This document shows positions 41,616 through 53,800 of a DNA stretch of 64,000 nt, in pieces. How positions within the stretch are numbered: position 1 is the first letter of the stretch; every line of letters starts with the position of its first letter. The translations under genes were made by a program, and so were the position numbers. The notes below the pieces were generated by a model. That model was not told the DNA's origin. It saw only the letters and a program-made list of their open reading frames with translations, and did no database searches. The stretch comes from Zasmidium citrigriseum. Lineage: Eukaryota > Ascomycota > Dothideomycetes > Mycosphaerellales > Mycosphaerellaceae. The stretch is taken from the NCBI GenBank assembly GCA_002786025.1, contig NHNW01000005.1, positions 496,001 to 560,000 of the forward strand, read 5' to 3'.

Positions 41616-42411
41616 GTTCGGTCGAAAGTCGTCAAGGTCGAAGTGAGTGAAAGGTGAAGCGCGCTTCCTAGTCTTGGATGAATACAATGTCAATTGAGCT
41701 CACCTGGTGTCATGGCACGTCAGTACTAAGCTCGACCGGCTGAGGACATCGAGAGAGATTGCCCGAACATTCATCCGAGCTGTTGGCCCACATGCTCCTG
41801 ATGAATGCCGCCGAAGGAGTGTTCGTAATCGTCGACACGGCCATTGGCGTTCGCAAAGCAAGTCGCTTGTAGCTCGCATGTAAAATGCGATTACTGTTCA
41901 CACCTGCGTTGGCGTGAAACGACTTTCCTTGTTGATGATCCGTAAACACTCCGGTGGCAGCTGTAAAGTTCGCGCTCATGCAAGGCGCGAGCCTTCCGGC
42001 GGCTGACTAGCAACTGCTCTGGCGGCCGAGCCCTATAGGAGCACAACAGACCCGGCATTGAGCTCCAAGTCTGTCTTCTCAATCGGTGGGCACTGCCTCT
42101 CAGTCGATGCAATCGCCATGCATTCACTAAGCAACATGTAGCTGAAACAAGTCAGCAGCAGCGTTGAGGTAGCGTGATGTGAATGGTAATCGGCCTGCTG
42201 TGAGAGGCTTGAGTGGTGACGATGAGAACAGGGCCAATGTCTTCTGACTGACCTTCATTCCCGGGTCAAGTGGCTACTGCACGGTCCTGCTGTTGAGAGT
42301 TGCTTTCCAGAGGTGCTCGAGCACCTGGCCACTCCAGATCATCTTGCTCTTTATTGTTCCCTCTGCCACCATTCAACGCTCCGAGCAGAACCTCTCCATC
42401 GACCATTCTCA
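41616..42411. promoter_or_regulatory. Divergent promoter between the P450 and the b5/b5-reductase fusion
   Basis: 796 bases between divergent ATGs, consistent with joint regulation of an oxidase and its electron donor. No coding content was found. I see no convincing palindromic operator or TATA box. Confidence 0.5.
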
Positions 42412-44151
42412 ATGGCATCCCCAGATCACAAGGAGTTGAAGGCCAAATGGAAGACCGAAGTTGAAGTGCCGACTTTGTCACTGGACGATGTGGCAAAGCA
42501 CAACACAAAAAGTGACTTGTGGATTGTTATCCATGGGAAAGGTAAGAATCGCGGACAGGGCACTTGTAGATATAGCTGACTCGTCTTCTTCCAGTGTACG
42601 ATGTCACTGCATATGCTCGTGACCATCCAGGAGGCGCCGAATCTCTCATCGAAGTAGCAGGAACTGATGCTACGAGTGCGTACGAAGACGTCGGCCATTC
42701 TGAAGATGCTCGCGAGATCATGCATCAATTCCTGGTCGGGTCTTTGGCTGGAGCTTCGGCGGCTCCAGTTGCAAGCAGCAAGCCCAAAGTGCAACTTGTC
42801 CGGCGTGGTGTGAGCAAAAAGCAGCCTGAGAGGAAGAGTCCGCTGAGCGGTCTCAAGCCTCAGATGGAGCTTGCAGCAGTCGCCATCGGGACCATCGCTA
42901 TTGTGTTGATCGCTCGAGTCGCGATGCCATCTGCGAGATTGAGCCCCATTCACTCTGGAGGCAAATCAGCGACAGGATCGGAACACCACGGTGGCTTTGT
43001 CTCGGGCTTCCTTTGGGCCACGGCTGCATGCTCTGCAATGGGCATCGCGGGATACCGGTATCTGTCCAACGCCATGAACTTCCAGAAGGATTACGATCCT
43101 TTCTCTTTCCCATCACATATGTCAGTAAACCGAATAAATGCGGTCTGTCAGAGATCTTACTGACGTTTGCGCCGCTAGGCATGCATCCAAGCTTGTGATG
43201 TCAACAAATCGACCTGCGGGTATCCTGCTCCCTCAAGTGAGTCCCTCTAATGACAAGGTCGGTCACGGAGCTGACAATGTTCCCCAGGAATACCAGAAGT
43301 TCCCACTGATCAGGAGAGACGAGCTGTCGAAGGATACTGTACGCCTGGTCTTTGCACTGCCTTCGAAAACCACAATGCTCGGCCTTCCAATAGGCCAGCA
43401 TGTAGCCATCCGAGGGTACTTCGACGACGAGAGTGGTCATCACACGGTGACACGGTCGTACACCCCAGTGTCGAACAACAAGGACCTTGGACGGCTGGAG
43501 CTCGTGATCAAGATATATTCAGACGGCCAGCTGACAGGAAAATATCTGGCAGGACTGAAGCTGGGAGACGAGGTACGGCGGCAGTTTCTTCAATCTCAAT
43601 CCAGAACCAGTAAAGCACTGACTTGGTTGTTCTCTAGGTCGAGTTCCGTGGTCCCAAGGGCGCCATGAGATATCGCAAGGGCCTCACAAAGCGTATCGGA
43701 ATGGTAGCAGGTGAGCTCGCCAGCCTTCACTCGCATCTGGTCGACTGACATCAGCACTCCAGGCGGCACAGGCATTACGCCCATGTACCAACTCATCCGG
43801 GCCATCTGCGAAGACAAGACCGACAGCACCCAGATTTCTCTCGTCTACGCCAATAAGTCTCCGGACGACATTCTGCTGCGAACTCAGCTGGAGCGCTACC
43901 AAAAGATGGCACCCAACAAGTTCAAGCTCTTCTACATGGTCGACAAAGCCACGCCAGGATGGAAAGGAGGTGTTGGATATGTCACCAAGCAGACGCTCCA
44001 GGAGCAGTTGCCGCCGGCGGATAAGGATACCAAGATCTTGTTGTGTGGACCACCGGGCATGATTAATGCCTCGAAGAAGAATCTTGTGGAGATGGGATTT
44101 GAGGCACCCGGAGCAGTGTCCAAGTTGACGGATCAGATCTTCTTATTCTAA
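42412..44151 (+). CDS. Fused cytochrome b5 and NADH-cytochrome b5 reductase
   Basis: Six exons (42412-42541, 42595-43120, 43179-43236, 43288-43572, 43638-43710, 43763-44151), 486 residues, every junction in frame. Residues 1-105 are a cytochrome b5 domain with the heme-ligand motif DHPGGAESLIEVAG and the second His in EDVGHSEDA. A linker follows, with two hydrophobic segments (LAAVAIGTIAIVLIARVAM; GFVSGFLWATAACSAMGIAG), giving a membrane hairpin. The reductase domain has the FAD motif RSYTPVS, KIYSDGQLTGKYL, GPKGAMRYRKG, the NADH-binding VAGGTGITPMYQLIRAI, and CGPPGMINASKKNLVEMGF near the C-terminus. It would pass NADH electrons to its own heme and then to P450s, desaturases or hydroxylases at the ER. 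The position beside a P450 suggests that this enzyme is its partner. Confidence 0.9.
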
Positions 44152-44590
44152 TCGTCTACGTCGCGAAGATGATCTCAAGAGGATCCGGTGTCATGGTCGA
44201 TGTTGAGATGGTGCTTTGGGTCAGTTAGCCTCGTCAGCGGAGCAACCGGCAGCGGCAGACTGCTTGAATAAATGCCATTCGAGAATGAGCTGGACACTGC
44301 CATGATCGTTTTGTCAAAGGTTTTGTTTTCGAAAGGAGGGAGATGAAGGTCTTTGTTTTGGCGGGAGGAAGTCGTGACACGCGGTCGCCACAAGTCGTGG
44401 GTGGAACATTCACTTTGGAGAAGCTTGGCGCAGTCGATCACCGAAGTATTAGCGACCCGGTGACATGATGGTGTACAGATCGATTCACAGACATTACATA
44501 GACAGACTGTCGATCATCATACGACGTTCTGGTATCACTCCTTCCGCTCGTACTCAATCATCATGAAGCATCTTTCGACTTCTCCCATCT
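44152..44590. other. Convergent 3' region
   Basis: 439 bases between the stops of the b5/b5-reductase gene and the acetate-permease gene. No gene content or repeat was seen. Confidence 0.45.
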
Positions 44591-45750
44591 TCAACCTGAT
44601 TCCAGATCACGTTTTGCCTTGGCTCTCTCACTTCCACCCTTGATCTTCGTGGACAAGTCAAACACTACAAGACGTCAGCAGAGTAAATATGTCAGCTTGG
44701 AATGTCTAGACGTACCTGGCAGATTGAACGGAGCGTCGATTGATGCCAGCATCAGGGAGGAGAACAGATACCATCCAAACATCGAAGTAACGAATGCTAG
44801 TGCTCCACCAGCCTTTTGCAGAGTCATCGCATAGGCCATCTCGCCTTGGCCGTTGAACCAAAACGAGCCTGCAAGACAGGAGAAAGCAGGCGGCAGAGGC
44901 AGAAGGATCAGAACCAGGATGACATTGGTTCGCAGGGCGCAGATGAGGTAGACGAGACAAAGAAGACCCATGAAGAGGAGGAAGAAAGCTATGTCACGAT
45001 TAGCGCAAGTCATCAAAAAGCAGAGGACAACGAACCCCATGAGTTGACGAATCCGGGTTGCGTCAAGCCCTCCTGTGGTTTGTTTATGGGATCGGGCGAG
45101 TAGGCTGCGTAAGCTCCATAAAATGGTTGCAGGACTCCTCCTACACAATACGTCAGTAAGCCGGATACAAGCTGGATCTTCAAGAATCAATACCAAAGGA
45201 CAGCCAAAATGAGCCGAAGGTCATGAAGACCACCGAGATGTAGGTGTTACCGAGTATCCACTTTAGGCTGGTCAGAAAAGATCCAACAAGAACATTATTG
45301 TAATGACTTGCCTCCATGAATCCAGAAACGAGCATCAAAACTCCTCCGAAGAATAGAAAGACCGAGATGTCGGAAGCTCCAAGCCCAGCGCCGGTTCCTC
45401 TCCAGTTCATAAGGAAGCAGGACAGTGGAGAGAGGGACAGCAAGAAGCCACCCAAGCCGATCGGTGTTGGATTGCCAACTTCAGTCGGAAGGCGGAGAGT
45501 CAGCAAGTGTTCTCAATATGCCTGTGAAGCGGCTTGACATACAAGTCTTGCGGAGATCGCCCTTGACTCTGTTCTCTGGAGACAAGTACAGCTTCTCAAA
45601 CAATTCCGGCGGAATCGAAACGCTGCCCGCTGTCCTGATCCTTTGAAGTGCATTTGCGGGATCCTCATTGGGATGCAGGACCTCGTGATCTTTGCCAATC
45701 GGTCCACCGTTGTTGTAGTAGGCTCCATCGTCCTTGTCGCTTGCTGCCAT
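44591..45750 (-). CDS. GPR1/FUN34/YaaH (acetate permease, Ato/AcpA) family protein
   Basis: Six exons, complement(45543-45750, 45312-45478, 45194-45260, 45036-45140, 44716-44988, 44591-44664), 297 residues. The family motif FGNPTPIGLGGFLLSL is rebuilt across intron 1, which ends in AAG. SGFME|WILGNT is rebuilt across intron 2. Six hydrophobic segments follow (such as MGLLCLVYLICALRTNVILV and GALAFVTSMFGWYLF), ending LPVFDLSTKIKGGS. The N-terminal 70 residues are cytosolic (MAASDKDDGAYYNNGGPIGK). Relatives carry acetate or ammonium across the plasma membrane and are induced on acetate. Intron 2 is a 51-nt GC-AG intron (GCAAGT...CTAAAG) without an in-frame stop, so its retention would insert 17 residues. 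The short intron 4 starts GTTCGT. Confidence 0.85.
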
Positions 45751-47367
45751 GCTGAAGACTGCCGTGGATGGTATTCTTGCTCAATGAATGCAAAACGTCT
45801 CCCAGAGAACCAGATCCGTCGAGGGGGAATGGACACGACACGCAGAGCGCCTGCCCTGTCTTTAAGCCTTCACCCATCCATGGCGGGGAAATTTGACTCC
45901 AAGCATGCCTCGCGGACGGGCAGGCGGATATATCAAATACAGCAATACCTAGGCATGGTGGTGACTGGAGTCTCGAGACGGCAGTCAACAGGAAGCCTTC
46001 GATTGGACGCGAAAGCGGATGTATTGTGTACGAAGAGAAGATCTGGCGATACCATCTGAAGGAGCCTCTGCGGGGGAGAAGCTCTGATCCTCTTGGGGGT
46101 TGCCCTTTGTGTAAAACCTTCACTGCGTGTGAAGGGGTGGTACCTTGTCATGATCTTCCAGCGCTGGCAACGAGGCTGGTCCTATCGAGCTCCGATGAAG
46201 TCCAAGGCCAATCCCGTCTCACAGGGGAATCTCACACCTGGTTTAAGCTTGACCAAATGCTTGTGCATTCTGAATATTGTTGCCACAGTGTCGATAAGCA
46301 TGTGAACTCGAGCAAGGGAAGGTCATTCACATCGTGCGGCAACCGTTTCAAAGAGCAAGATGGCTTCAATTCCTTCGGAACAAGTCCAAGATGCGCAATG
46401 CATGCAGTTCTGAGAGACATGTCGTCGCGTCCTCTCGGGCACGGCTTCCAAGCCGACAACAGCGCTTATCTCAACATCTCAGGCTAATCCACTTGAAGAA
46501 GCGGCGAGGGGGCTCAGCCGCTCTGATTGGTTGTTGGGTGGTCTGAGAATCTCAGACATGTGGACTCCGCACTTGGGACCAACCTTGTTTTCAACCTCAG
46601 CTCTTCATTCGACTTTCTCCTCCCTCTATACCCAGTCCCATTGGCTGCGAATCGAGATCCCCAGCAAACTACCTGGTACATGCTACCAGAACGATTTGCT
46701 ATGCCTGAGAGACGTGGCTCTTGCTGCGAGACCGCTTGCTCGTACTTGCACTGCTCGCTTCCTCACGCCTACTCCAGACCTCGAGCCATGCAGCATGACG
46801 GTCATGTCCAAAAAGCAGCGAGCCAACTGACTCACGGAACCCGGCGCAGATCACTGTGATGCGGCCGGGCATTCAGCGCGCAGGGTTACTCGCCAAGCTC
46901 ACGCGATCGCAGGCACGCTGCCTGGGCAGCAACATGTGCGATTTTGGTGAGAAGGTCAGGCTACAGACCCAGTCTTTCCCGAAGAAGCGCTTCCGAGGAG
47001 GCAGAAATGTGCAAGAGCTCATCTCACCTCTAGCGGGACCATATTCTGTTTGCAGACAGGAATGGCAGTGAAAGAATGCAGTAAACGGGTGCGATATTTT
47101 GGATTGATACCATTCAGAGCATGCCGACGGCGAGTGTCTCCCACGTCAATCGCGGCGGCCACGAGACTATCTGCCTCACACGTAAGTATCTGCAGAGGTG
47201 CCACTTGGAACCCGCACATTCACTCCGTTCAATCGATTTTGGATGAGGGCATGTTCACGCGGTCTGGCCCATCCTCTCTTGAAAATTTGCTTCTCATATA
47301 TAAAATTGTTCCAAAACATCTCCGCCGACATATCACCATCGAGAGACTGACGCCGGATGAGTGCGAA
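45751..47367. other. 1.6-kb intergenic region, no gene supported
   Basis: Open frames occur on both strands (for example + 46026-46487 and + 46527-46859), but none shows family content or consistent codon use. The left part is the promoter of the leftward acetate-permease gene and the right part the promoter of the arrestin gene. This is the longest gene-free stretch outside the retroelement. Confidence 0.45.
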
Positions 47368-48758
47368 ATGGCTAATGCAATGCCAAAGCTTTGCAACATT
47401 GTCATCTCGCTCTGCACTGACTTGACAGAAGCCGGGACTCAACCTACCTGCCATCCTGGAGATCTCATAACGGGAAATCTGTTAATTCAAATTCACGGAC
47501 AGACTCTCATTGATGATGTAGTCTTGTCTTTCGAAGGTGAAACCCCATGTATTCATTCTCATGCTCACTCTGACCACGATAGAAGGATTCACCCGCGTTT
47601 GGGTTGACCACGACAACTTGGCCTCTGCGATACAATACGATGTAAGGCACGATGTCTATGAGAATAACTACCTAAGCTGACTTGAGCACAGTTCCTGAAG
47701 CAATCACAACGATTCCCTCCAGACGAAAGATTCCCTCCAAACGAACCCAAAGTCGAGAAGGCACAAGATCGCACCTCTTGCAGCATGCCATTCCAGTTCC
47801 GTGTAGCGTCACGTTGCTTTCCCAATGACGGTACCGACAATCAGCTCACTGCGCTACCGCCGTCTTTGGCTGCTGGAGAAGTCTCCCTCGATCGCCGGGG
47901 CCAGAAGTGCATGCAGCCTCTTGTTGTCTATGGCCTCCGTGCTGTCGTCTCCTATCGACCTGTTCTAGCTGGTCCTCGTCTCCAAGCCGCGCAATTCCGC
48001 GAGATTCCGTTTATGCCCTGGACTGAGCCGGCTCCACCCCTCACCATTGACGACTTTCCTGGCGAATTCTGCCTCTCTGTTACGCGAGAAGTTCGAAAGC
48101 GCTTCTCAAGATATTCCATGGGACAGGTGACCGTCTCCGTCAGGGAGCCACTGCCGTTGATTCGAATGGACGGCAACGATGAAGTTCGCACTCGCGGACT
48201 GTTGCAAGTCAATCTTACTCCACCGAGACTGCTCGCAGATGACATCCCACCAGATTGGACATGCGACATACGACTTGAAATCGTTTGCAAGACCTACTTT
48301 TCAACCATGCCGCTCACAGAAGTCGCCAGCGATCGCTTGCTACAGAGGAACGAATACCTCAGGAAACGAGAAGAAGTCGTGCATTCTCAGAAATGGACCG
48401 TCAATCCCTTGTGCTGGGACAAGGCTGCCACTGGGACCGTCCACTCAGCGTCGATACCGCTGACAATTGAGCCCAAGGCCCAACTGCTACCGACCTTTTC
48501 AACTCCCTTGGCGACTCTACGTTACGTTTTGAAAGTTAGCGTGCGGATTCAACAAGCCAGCCACGCTCCACTGGAACTTCAAGTACCGCTTCAAGTTCAC
48601 ACCTGCCAGCGTACACCCGACGTTCGTGACACCTTGCAAGACCAAGCTACGTCACCTTCTCAAACCGCAGCAGACGAGCCTGAGGTGAGTGCCACTTTCT
48701 ACATTCATCTCCATGCTAATATACGATCCAGCTGCCACCTACCTATTTTGTACAATAG
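47368..48758 (+). CDS. Alpha-arrestin-like trafficking adaptor ending in PPTY
   Basis: Four exons (47368-47536, 47583-47641, 47692-48684, 48732-48758), 415 residues. The arrestin N-domain starts LCNIVISLCTDL, with CHPGDLITGNLLI and the strand LIDDVVLSFEE|GFTRVW. Then come CSMPFQFRVASRCFPNDG and LPPSLAAGEVS, and the C-domain starts with PPLTIDDFPGEFC. The last exon is only 27 bases and adds LPPTYFVQ, so the protein ends in a PPxY motif, the docking site for the WW domains of Rsp5/Nedd4 ubiquitin ligases. That fits the known job of alpha-arrestins, marking plasma-membrane transporters for endocytosis. The start is uncertain. ATGs at 47368 and 47380 are in frame, and the frame is open back to 47050. 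Exon 2 is a 59-nt mini-exon. Confidence 0.7.
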
Positions 48759-49051
48759 GTTTAGGACCTTCTCGTACGTCGGCAGACATTGTGTACCTTG
48801 CACTTTCTCGAGTCGCCAATTGAGCGACTCTCAAACTCACTGCGAAGAGATCGCTAGCTCACGCACCTGGGAAGAGCAGAGCGACAAACGAGCTCGCTTA
48901 AGCTGCAGGATGCAACATGCGGCTGAAATGATTTCCCCTCGTTCGACATATTCTCTGATGACTCGTTGGCGAAACATCTGCGTCGCAAGAATCCATCAAG
49001 AGTTTTGCAGTAATCTTCAATCGATAGTCTCATCTCGTTATATCCTCAGAG

Positions 49052-50303
49052 ATGGAACAGTATACCCACGAACCCTTGCGGGAGCCATGGGACGGACAAC
49101 TCGAGATCAGGCTGCTCACTTTACAGCCTGGAAAGAAACAAGATGACGTTCGAATCAAGCTGGCCAAGCGAGTCATTCCTCAAGACCTACAAGACCAGAG
49201 TGTCGCAAACGCATCATCTGAAGCAACATGGGAATGTCTCTCGTATTGCTGGGGCAACATGGCCGACTCAAAAGCCATCTGCGTGGAAGTCGATGACCAC
49301 AGGCTGGCAACGTTGGACGTCGGCTTGAACTTGTTCGCGGCTCTGCAACAACTCAGGTCTCCGAACCATCAGCGATTTCTCTGGATAGATGCTATTTGCA
49401 TCGACCAGAGTGGGACACCGCAGTCAAAGAAGGAAAAGTCACACCAGATCCCAGCGATGCTGGAGATCTATCAGCTTTCCTCAGCGGTCATCGTCTGGCT
49501 TGGCGAAGACAGCCATGACAGTGACCTTGCGCTCCGTTTCTTGAAACAGCTTGGCGAGAGTTTTGAGTATGACTGGACTACTTACGAAATGGTATCAACT
49601 TCAAAGCTTCAGCCAGCCACACTCACGCTGCTGCAACATTGGGACTCCCAGTTCTCTTGGACCACGCCGGAGTATCGAGCAGTTTGTAGTCTCTTTGCCA
49701 GAGACTGGTTTGGACGCGTTTGGACGAGACAAGAGGCATTTGCTGGCCCTCCAAGCAGCACCGTCATGTGCGGCTCTACTTCGGTGACTCTATCTGACTT
49801 TCGAACAGCAATCCAACTCATTGGCGTCAAAGGCTTTGACGTGCGAGATTCCGAACACGAAACGAATCTGGCAAATCTTGGCCGCGCTATCTCTGTACTG
49901 GAGAAACATGTTGGGGGTTACTCAACTATCCTGGACCTCATGAGCAAGATCCGAGGCGGGCTCTGTAAGGAGCCACAGGACAAGATCTACGGCTGTCTCG
50001 GGATGATCAAGCTCCTCGTGAACCGAGAGTTCGCCCAGAGCATTCCAACAGACTACCCAGACACCATCGAACTGTTCAAGCAATTCTTCTTGCTTTACTT
50101 CAGGCGATATAACACACTTCGAATGCTCGAATCTGGTGGGCTATGCCAGCAGTCGTCTCTAGGCGGGCCATCCTGGCTACCTGACTGGACAACTGACAAT
50201 CTCCTCCTCGACCAACGGATGGACTGTGCTGTGTCTCATGGCATGGCCTCAGAGGCGAGGTATGATGGTGGAGATATTCTGAGCGTTGTCGGCATCGTTG
50301 CCA
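49052..50303 (+). pseudogene. 5' part of a HET-domain gene split by a retroelement
   Basis: Exon 1 of a HET gene, starting at the ATG at 49052 (MEQYTHEPLREPWDG). Residues 61-68 are ECLSYCWG, FLWIDAICIDQSG follows near 109, VIVWLGEDSHDSDLA closes the core, and RDWFGRVWTRQEAFAGPPSS fits the family. Further blocks are KEPQDKIYGCLGMI and GGPSWLPDWTTD. The exon should end at GTTGCCA|GTAAGAG (50303). The intron and the start of exon 2 lie in the duplicated 128 bp, after which the coding sequence is broken by the 7.9-kb insertion. Without splicing, the frame stops at TAG 50318-50320, a codon that was apparently TGG before a TpG-to-TpA change, as the right-hand copy shows. The N-terminal HET domain itself is intact and could still be translated as a truncated product. 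Confidence 0.85.
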
Positions 50304-50428
50304 GTAAGAGCGATGGGTAGTGTGTTATACGATCGACTATCTAAGAAGCTCGAAAGCGAAGGTTCTAACGCTTGGCTTGGTGCACGTGACTAAGCCTTGT
50401 GTGCTGCCTCAGGCCAGTTGCTCTTGCT
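50301..50428 (+). repeat. Left copy of the 128-bp direct repeat flanking the retroelement
   Basis: Matches 58338-58465 with three differences (50302 C/T, 50315 G/A, 50319 A/G). Each is a CpA-to-TpA or TpG-to-TpA change between the copies. The sequence is host HET-gene sequence: the end of exon 1, the intron and the start of exon 2. Confidence 0.92.
50304..50356 (+). other. Proposed HET-gene intron inside the left repeat
   Basis: 53 bases from GTAAGAG to GAAAG. Removing it joins LSVVGIVA to TKVLTLGLVH in frame, which restores a normal HET C-terminal strand. The acceptor is AAG, as at four other introns in this window. The branch site is weak (ATCTAAG). Confidence 0.5.
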
Positions 50429-50879
50429 ACTCCCCTTATAACAGGTGGCATTCCACGGCCACCCTAAGGATACCCTTGTCTATCGCTCCAATGCTCTTAA
50501 ATCGATTAAACCGAACTATTAGGGTATCTTATACTATATTAATTATATCTTATAACCTACGCTAGCTAGCGGCTATTAGCGCTTTACTATAACTCCCTTT
50601 ATAATAAGCTCTTATTACTCCGTACTATTACTTAACGCTCGCTAGCGTAATCTCGTACCCCTATACGGTAATAACTATAATTAACGTAATAGTATTAGGA
50701 TACGTTAACGCTGTAATCGACTCGTACCTACGCTAGTACGCCTTATACGATCTATATAAGGGTCTTACGCTTTTAAAGGGTAAAGGGTCGTTAGTCTTAG
50801 TTAGTTTAAGATAGTATTAAGGGTCGTAAGGTAGCCTCTACGAGGTATAAATTTCCGAAGGTCGTTACTATAATAGACT

Positions 50880-53800
50880 CTAGGTAGCTTCTTACTACGC
50901 CTTTCGTTAATAGTACGAAGGATAAAGGAAGAAGCTAAGTCTAGTACCGTTCCTACGATCTTAAAGAGGCTAGTCTAAGGTAGCTACTATAACTTCGGAC
51001 GGTATATCGCTATATTACGTAGTAGTACTAGGTCGCCTATTAAAAGCTACTTTAATTATATATTAATCTTATTATTAAATCGCTCGACTCTACGCTCTAC
51101 GTACTACTTTACGTTACGCTAGACTATATACTAAATCTTCTACCTCTTCGTAAAGTAATCTAGTACTCTTATAGTATACCTATAATAGTCTACTAGGTAG
51201 TCTACTTTTAGAGCGTCTAATAACTTCTACTTACGAGGGGATAGATACTCGGGTAGCTCCTCTACGTAAACTACTATTTTAATCTACGCTAGAGTATAGC
51301 TTACCCTAAGCCCGAGAATAGGCTTATAGTTTATAGCAAAAATAGCGGCCTAGGCCTCCTTAATCTAGTTAGTAAGGGTATTAATTAGGTACCCCTTCGT
51401 ATTAAATATTAACGTACTTATCGCCTTCTCGATTATACGGTATAGGATACAGTTAAAGTTCTTAATATTACCCGTTATACTCTTCGTTATAGTAGGTAAT
51501 AGGCGAGTATAAATATCCCTATCCTTTAAGAAGTCGGCTACTATCGTATATTTAGTCCCTAGGTCGTAGAAGATTATAATAGGGTATATATTACGTCGAA
51601 AACTACGTTATAGTACGCTAACGACCGTCTCTAATTCCTTGTCTAGTAGTAGCTCGACCTCGCTAAACCTTATAAAGGTATCTACTATAACGAATAGGTA
51701 CTCTATACTATCTACGGTCTTCGGAAATAGGCCTATAAGATTAATCTATATAACCTCGAACGGATTTAGTACTAATAGGGGCTATATAGGTTAGTAGCTC
51801 TCCTCTAGTCTCTAAAGATTATAGTTAATATAGCTAGTAATATAGTCGTAGATATCCTTTATTATTCTAGGCTACTAAACGCGCTAGATAAGCTTAGTAT
51901 ATATAATACGAGGGTTAAAGTACCTAGCTTAATTATAGGTTACCCTTAGTAGACTAGTAACTTTATCTAGTATAACGTATTACTACTATACCTCTTTACT
52001 CTTACCCTTCTATTAATTATAGTAACGCTTCTATAAAGTTTAAGTACCCTTATTATACCTAAACGGTACTACCTTACGCTTAAATACCTAATACTATATC
52101 TTACTCTAATCTTAAGGGACCTATTAATAACGGAGGTATCTTATAATATCCCCGTACTACTACTCTTAAATTTCGAGCTATCTTATAGGTTTAGCTAGCC
52201 TACTAGTATCGCTCGGTAAGGTAATAGGCTTATAGTACTTATAGCGGTAGGTTTACTTCTAGTAGGCTAGTTTTACGTCGTCTAGCCTATACTAGTAAAG
52301 GATCTCGGTTTCGAGCGATAGGTAGTTAACCGTTAATAGGGTATTATACGGTAGATCGTCTAGTAGGCTAAATATCGTCTATTCGATAGGCTCGTAGATA
52401 TTAAGGCTATAACCTCTATAGAGGCCGTCTAGTATTCGTTTATTATACGCTTAATAGGTAATAGCGATCCGTCGAACTCGCGCTATATTAGTAGACGAGA
52501 CTTCTACTCCTACGCCGTTAATTAAAGAAACTTCTACTATTTTTGCTACTCTAGCGGCCTATACTTTATATAGCCTCCTCTCCCCTAGGGTTAAAGACTT
52601 AAGTACGTCCTCGTACCCTCCTTTACCGTCCTTCTAGATCTATTCTTTAGTATCGCCTTAGGCTTTATATTTATCTAGTTCCTTAGCGAGTACTTTAACT
52701 ACCTCTAGTAGCTCGTCGTTAATATAGTTATTTAGAAAGATCGTCCTTAAGAGGCCGTCTACTACTATATTTCGTTTCCCCTCGATAAACCTAATTATAA
52801 TATTAAGCTATCGTAGCTTATACTACTACCGCGCGTAAATTCCCTATATAGCGTCTAAGTTAATAAATCTAGTAAGTAGTTTATAGTCTATCTAAATCGT
52901 AGAGGTCTTAAGCCTAGAGAGTATATACTTATACTTCTTCGTAAAGGTAATAATAGCTAAGAGCTCTCGCTTATACGTACTATAGTTACGCTACGTCTTA
53001 TCGAACGTAAAAGCGTTATAGAGGATAGGTACCTATTTAATCCTATTACTAGCTAGTATCTACTACTATCGAATAAAACACCTAGCTCTATATCTAGAGG
53101 CGTTACTATATATATAAACGGGCTTATTAGGGTTATAGCCGTATTTAATAACTACCGCTACTACTAGTTCTCGTACTAGATTATACGATAGCTATTAGTT
53201 TACTATCTATACCTAGATTTCGCTTACCTTATCGCTTATAAGTACTCGTAATAGTCTTGTAATCTTACCGTAGTTCTTAATATACTCCCTAGCCGTTATA
53301 GTAACCCTAAGGAACTATCGGATCTCGGATAGATTTATCGGTACTAGAAACTCTAAGACCTTCCTTACCCGCTCTAGTTTTATTATTTACTTCCCTCCGG
53401 CCTCGTACTAATCTTTAAGTATAAGGATCTTATCTATACCGAGCTCTATCTTCTTAAAAGATAAGCGTATTATAGCCTATTTAAATCGTAGAAATAGGTA
53501 GTCTTTAAGGAAGCTTATCTACTAAGGCTATAATTCTTAGCCGCTCTATATATCGTCTATATAGAAGCTTATAGGCGGGGGTGTTACTAGATCCGGTCCC
53601 TATAATAAAGATAGCTCTAGCTAAGGGGGTAGTATTAGGCTAAATACGAAGGTACTATATTCGTTTATCGTATACGGGCTAGACTTCGCTCCTTAGGCTA
53701 TCCGAGTCGGCTATAACTATCTAATACTAGGTACGTAGAAGGCGAGGTAGTATCTATCCGCTAGGTAAATCTTAATAGTCTAGTAGGCGTTCTTAAGGTT

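Noticed and set aside
46026..47367. Several + strand frames of 70-180 codons before the arrestin
   Set aside because: No family similarity, no good splice-linked continuation except the last part, which I used for the arrestin start.
50301..50428. Reading the 128-bp flanking repeats as LTRs of the element
   Set aside because: The HET coding frame enters the left copy and leaves the right copy, so the sequence belongs to the host gene. LTRs would not complete a HET protein.
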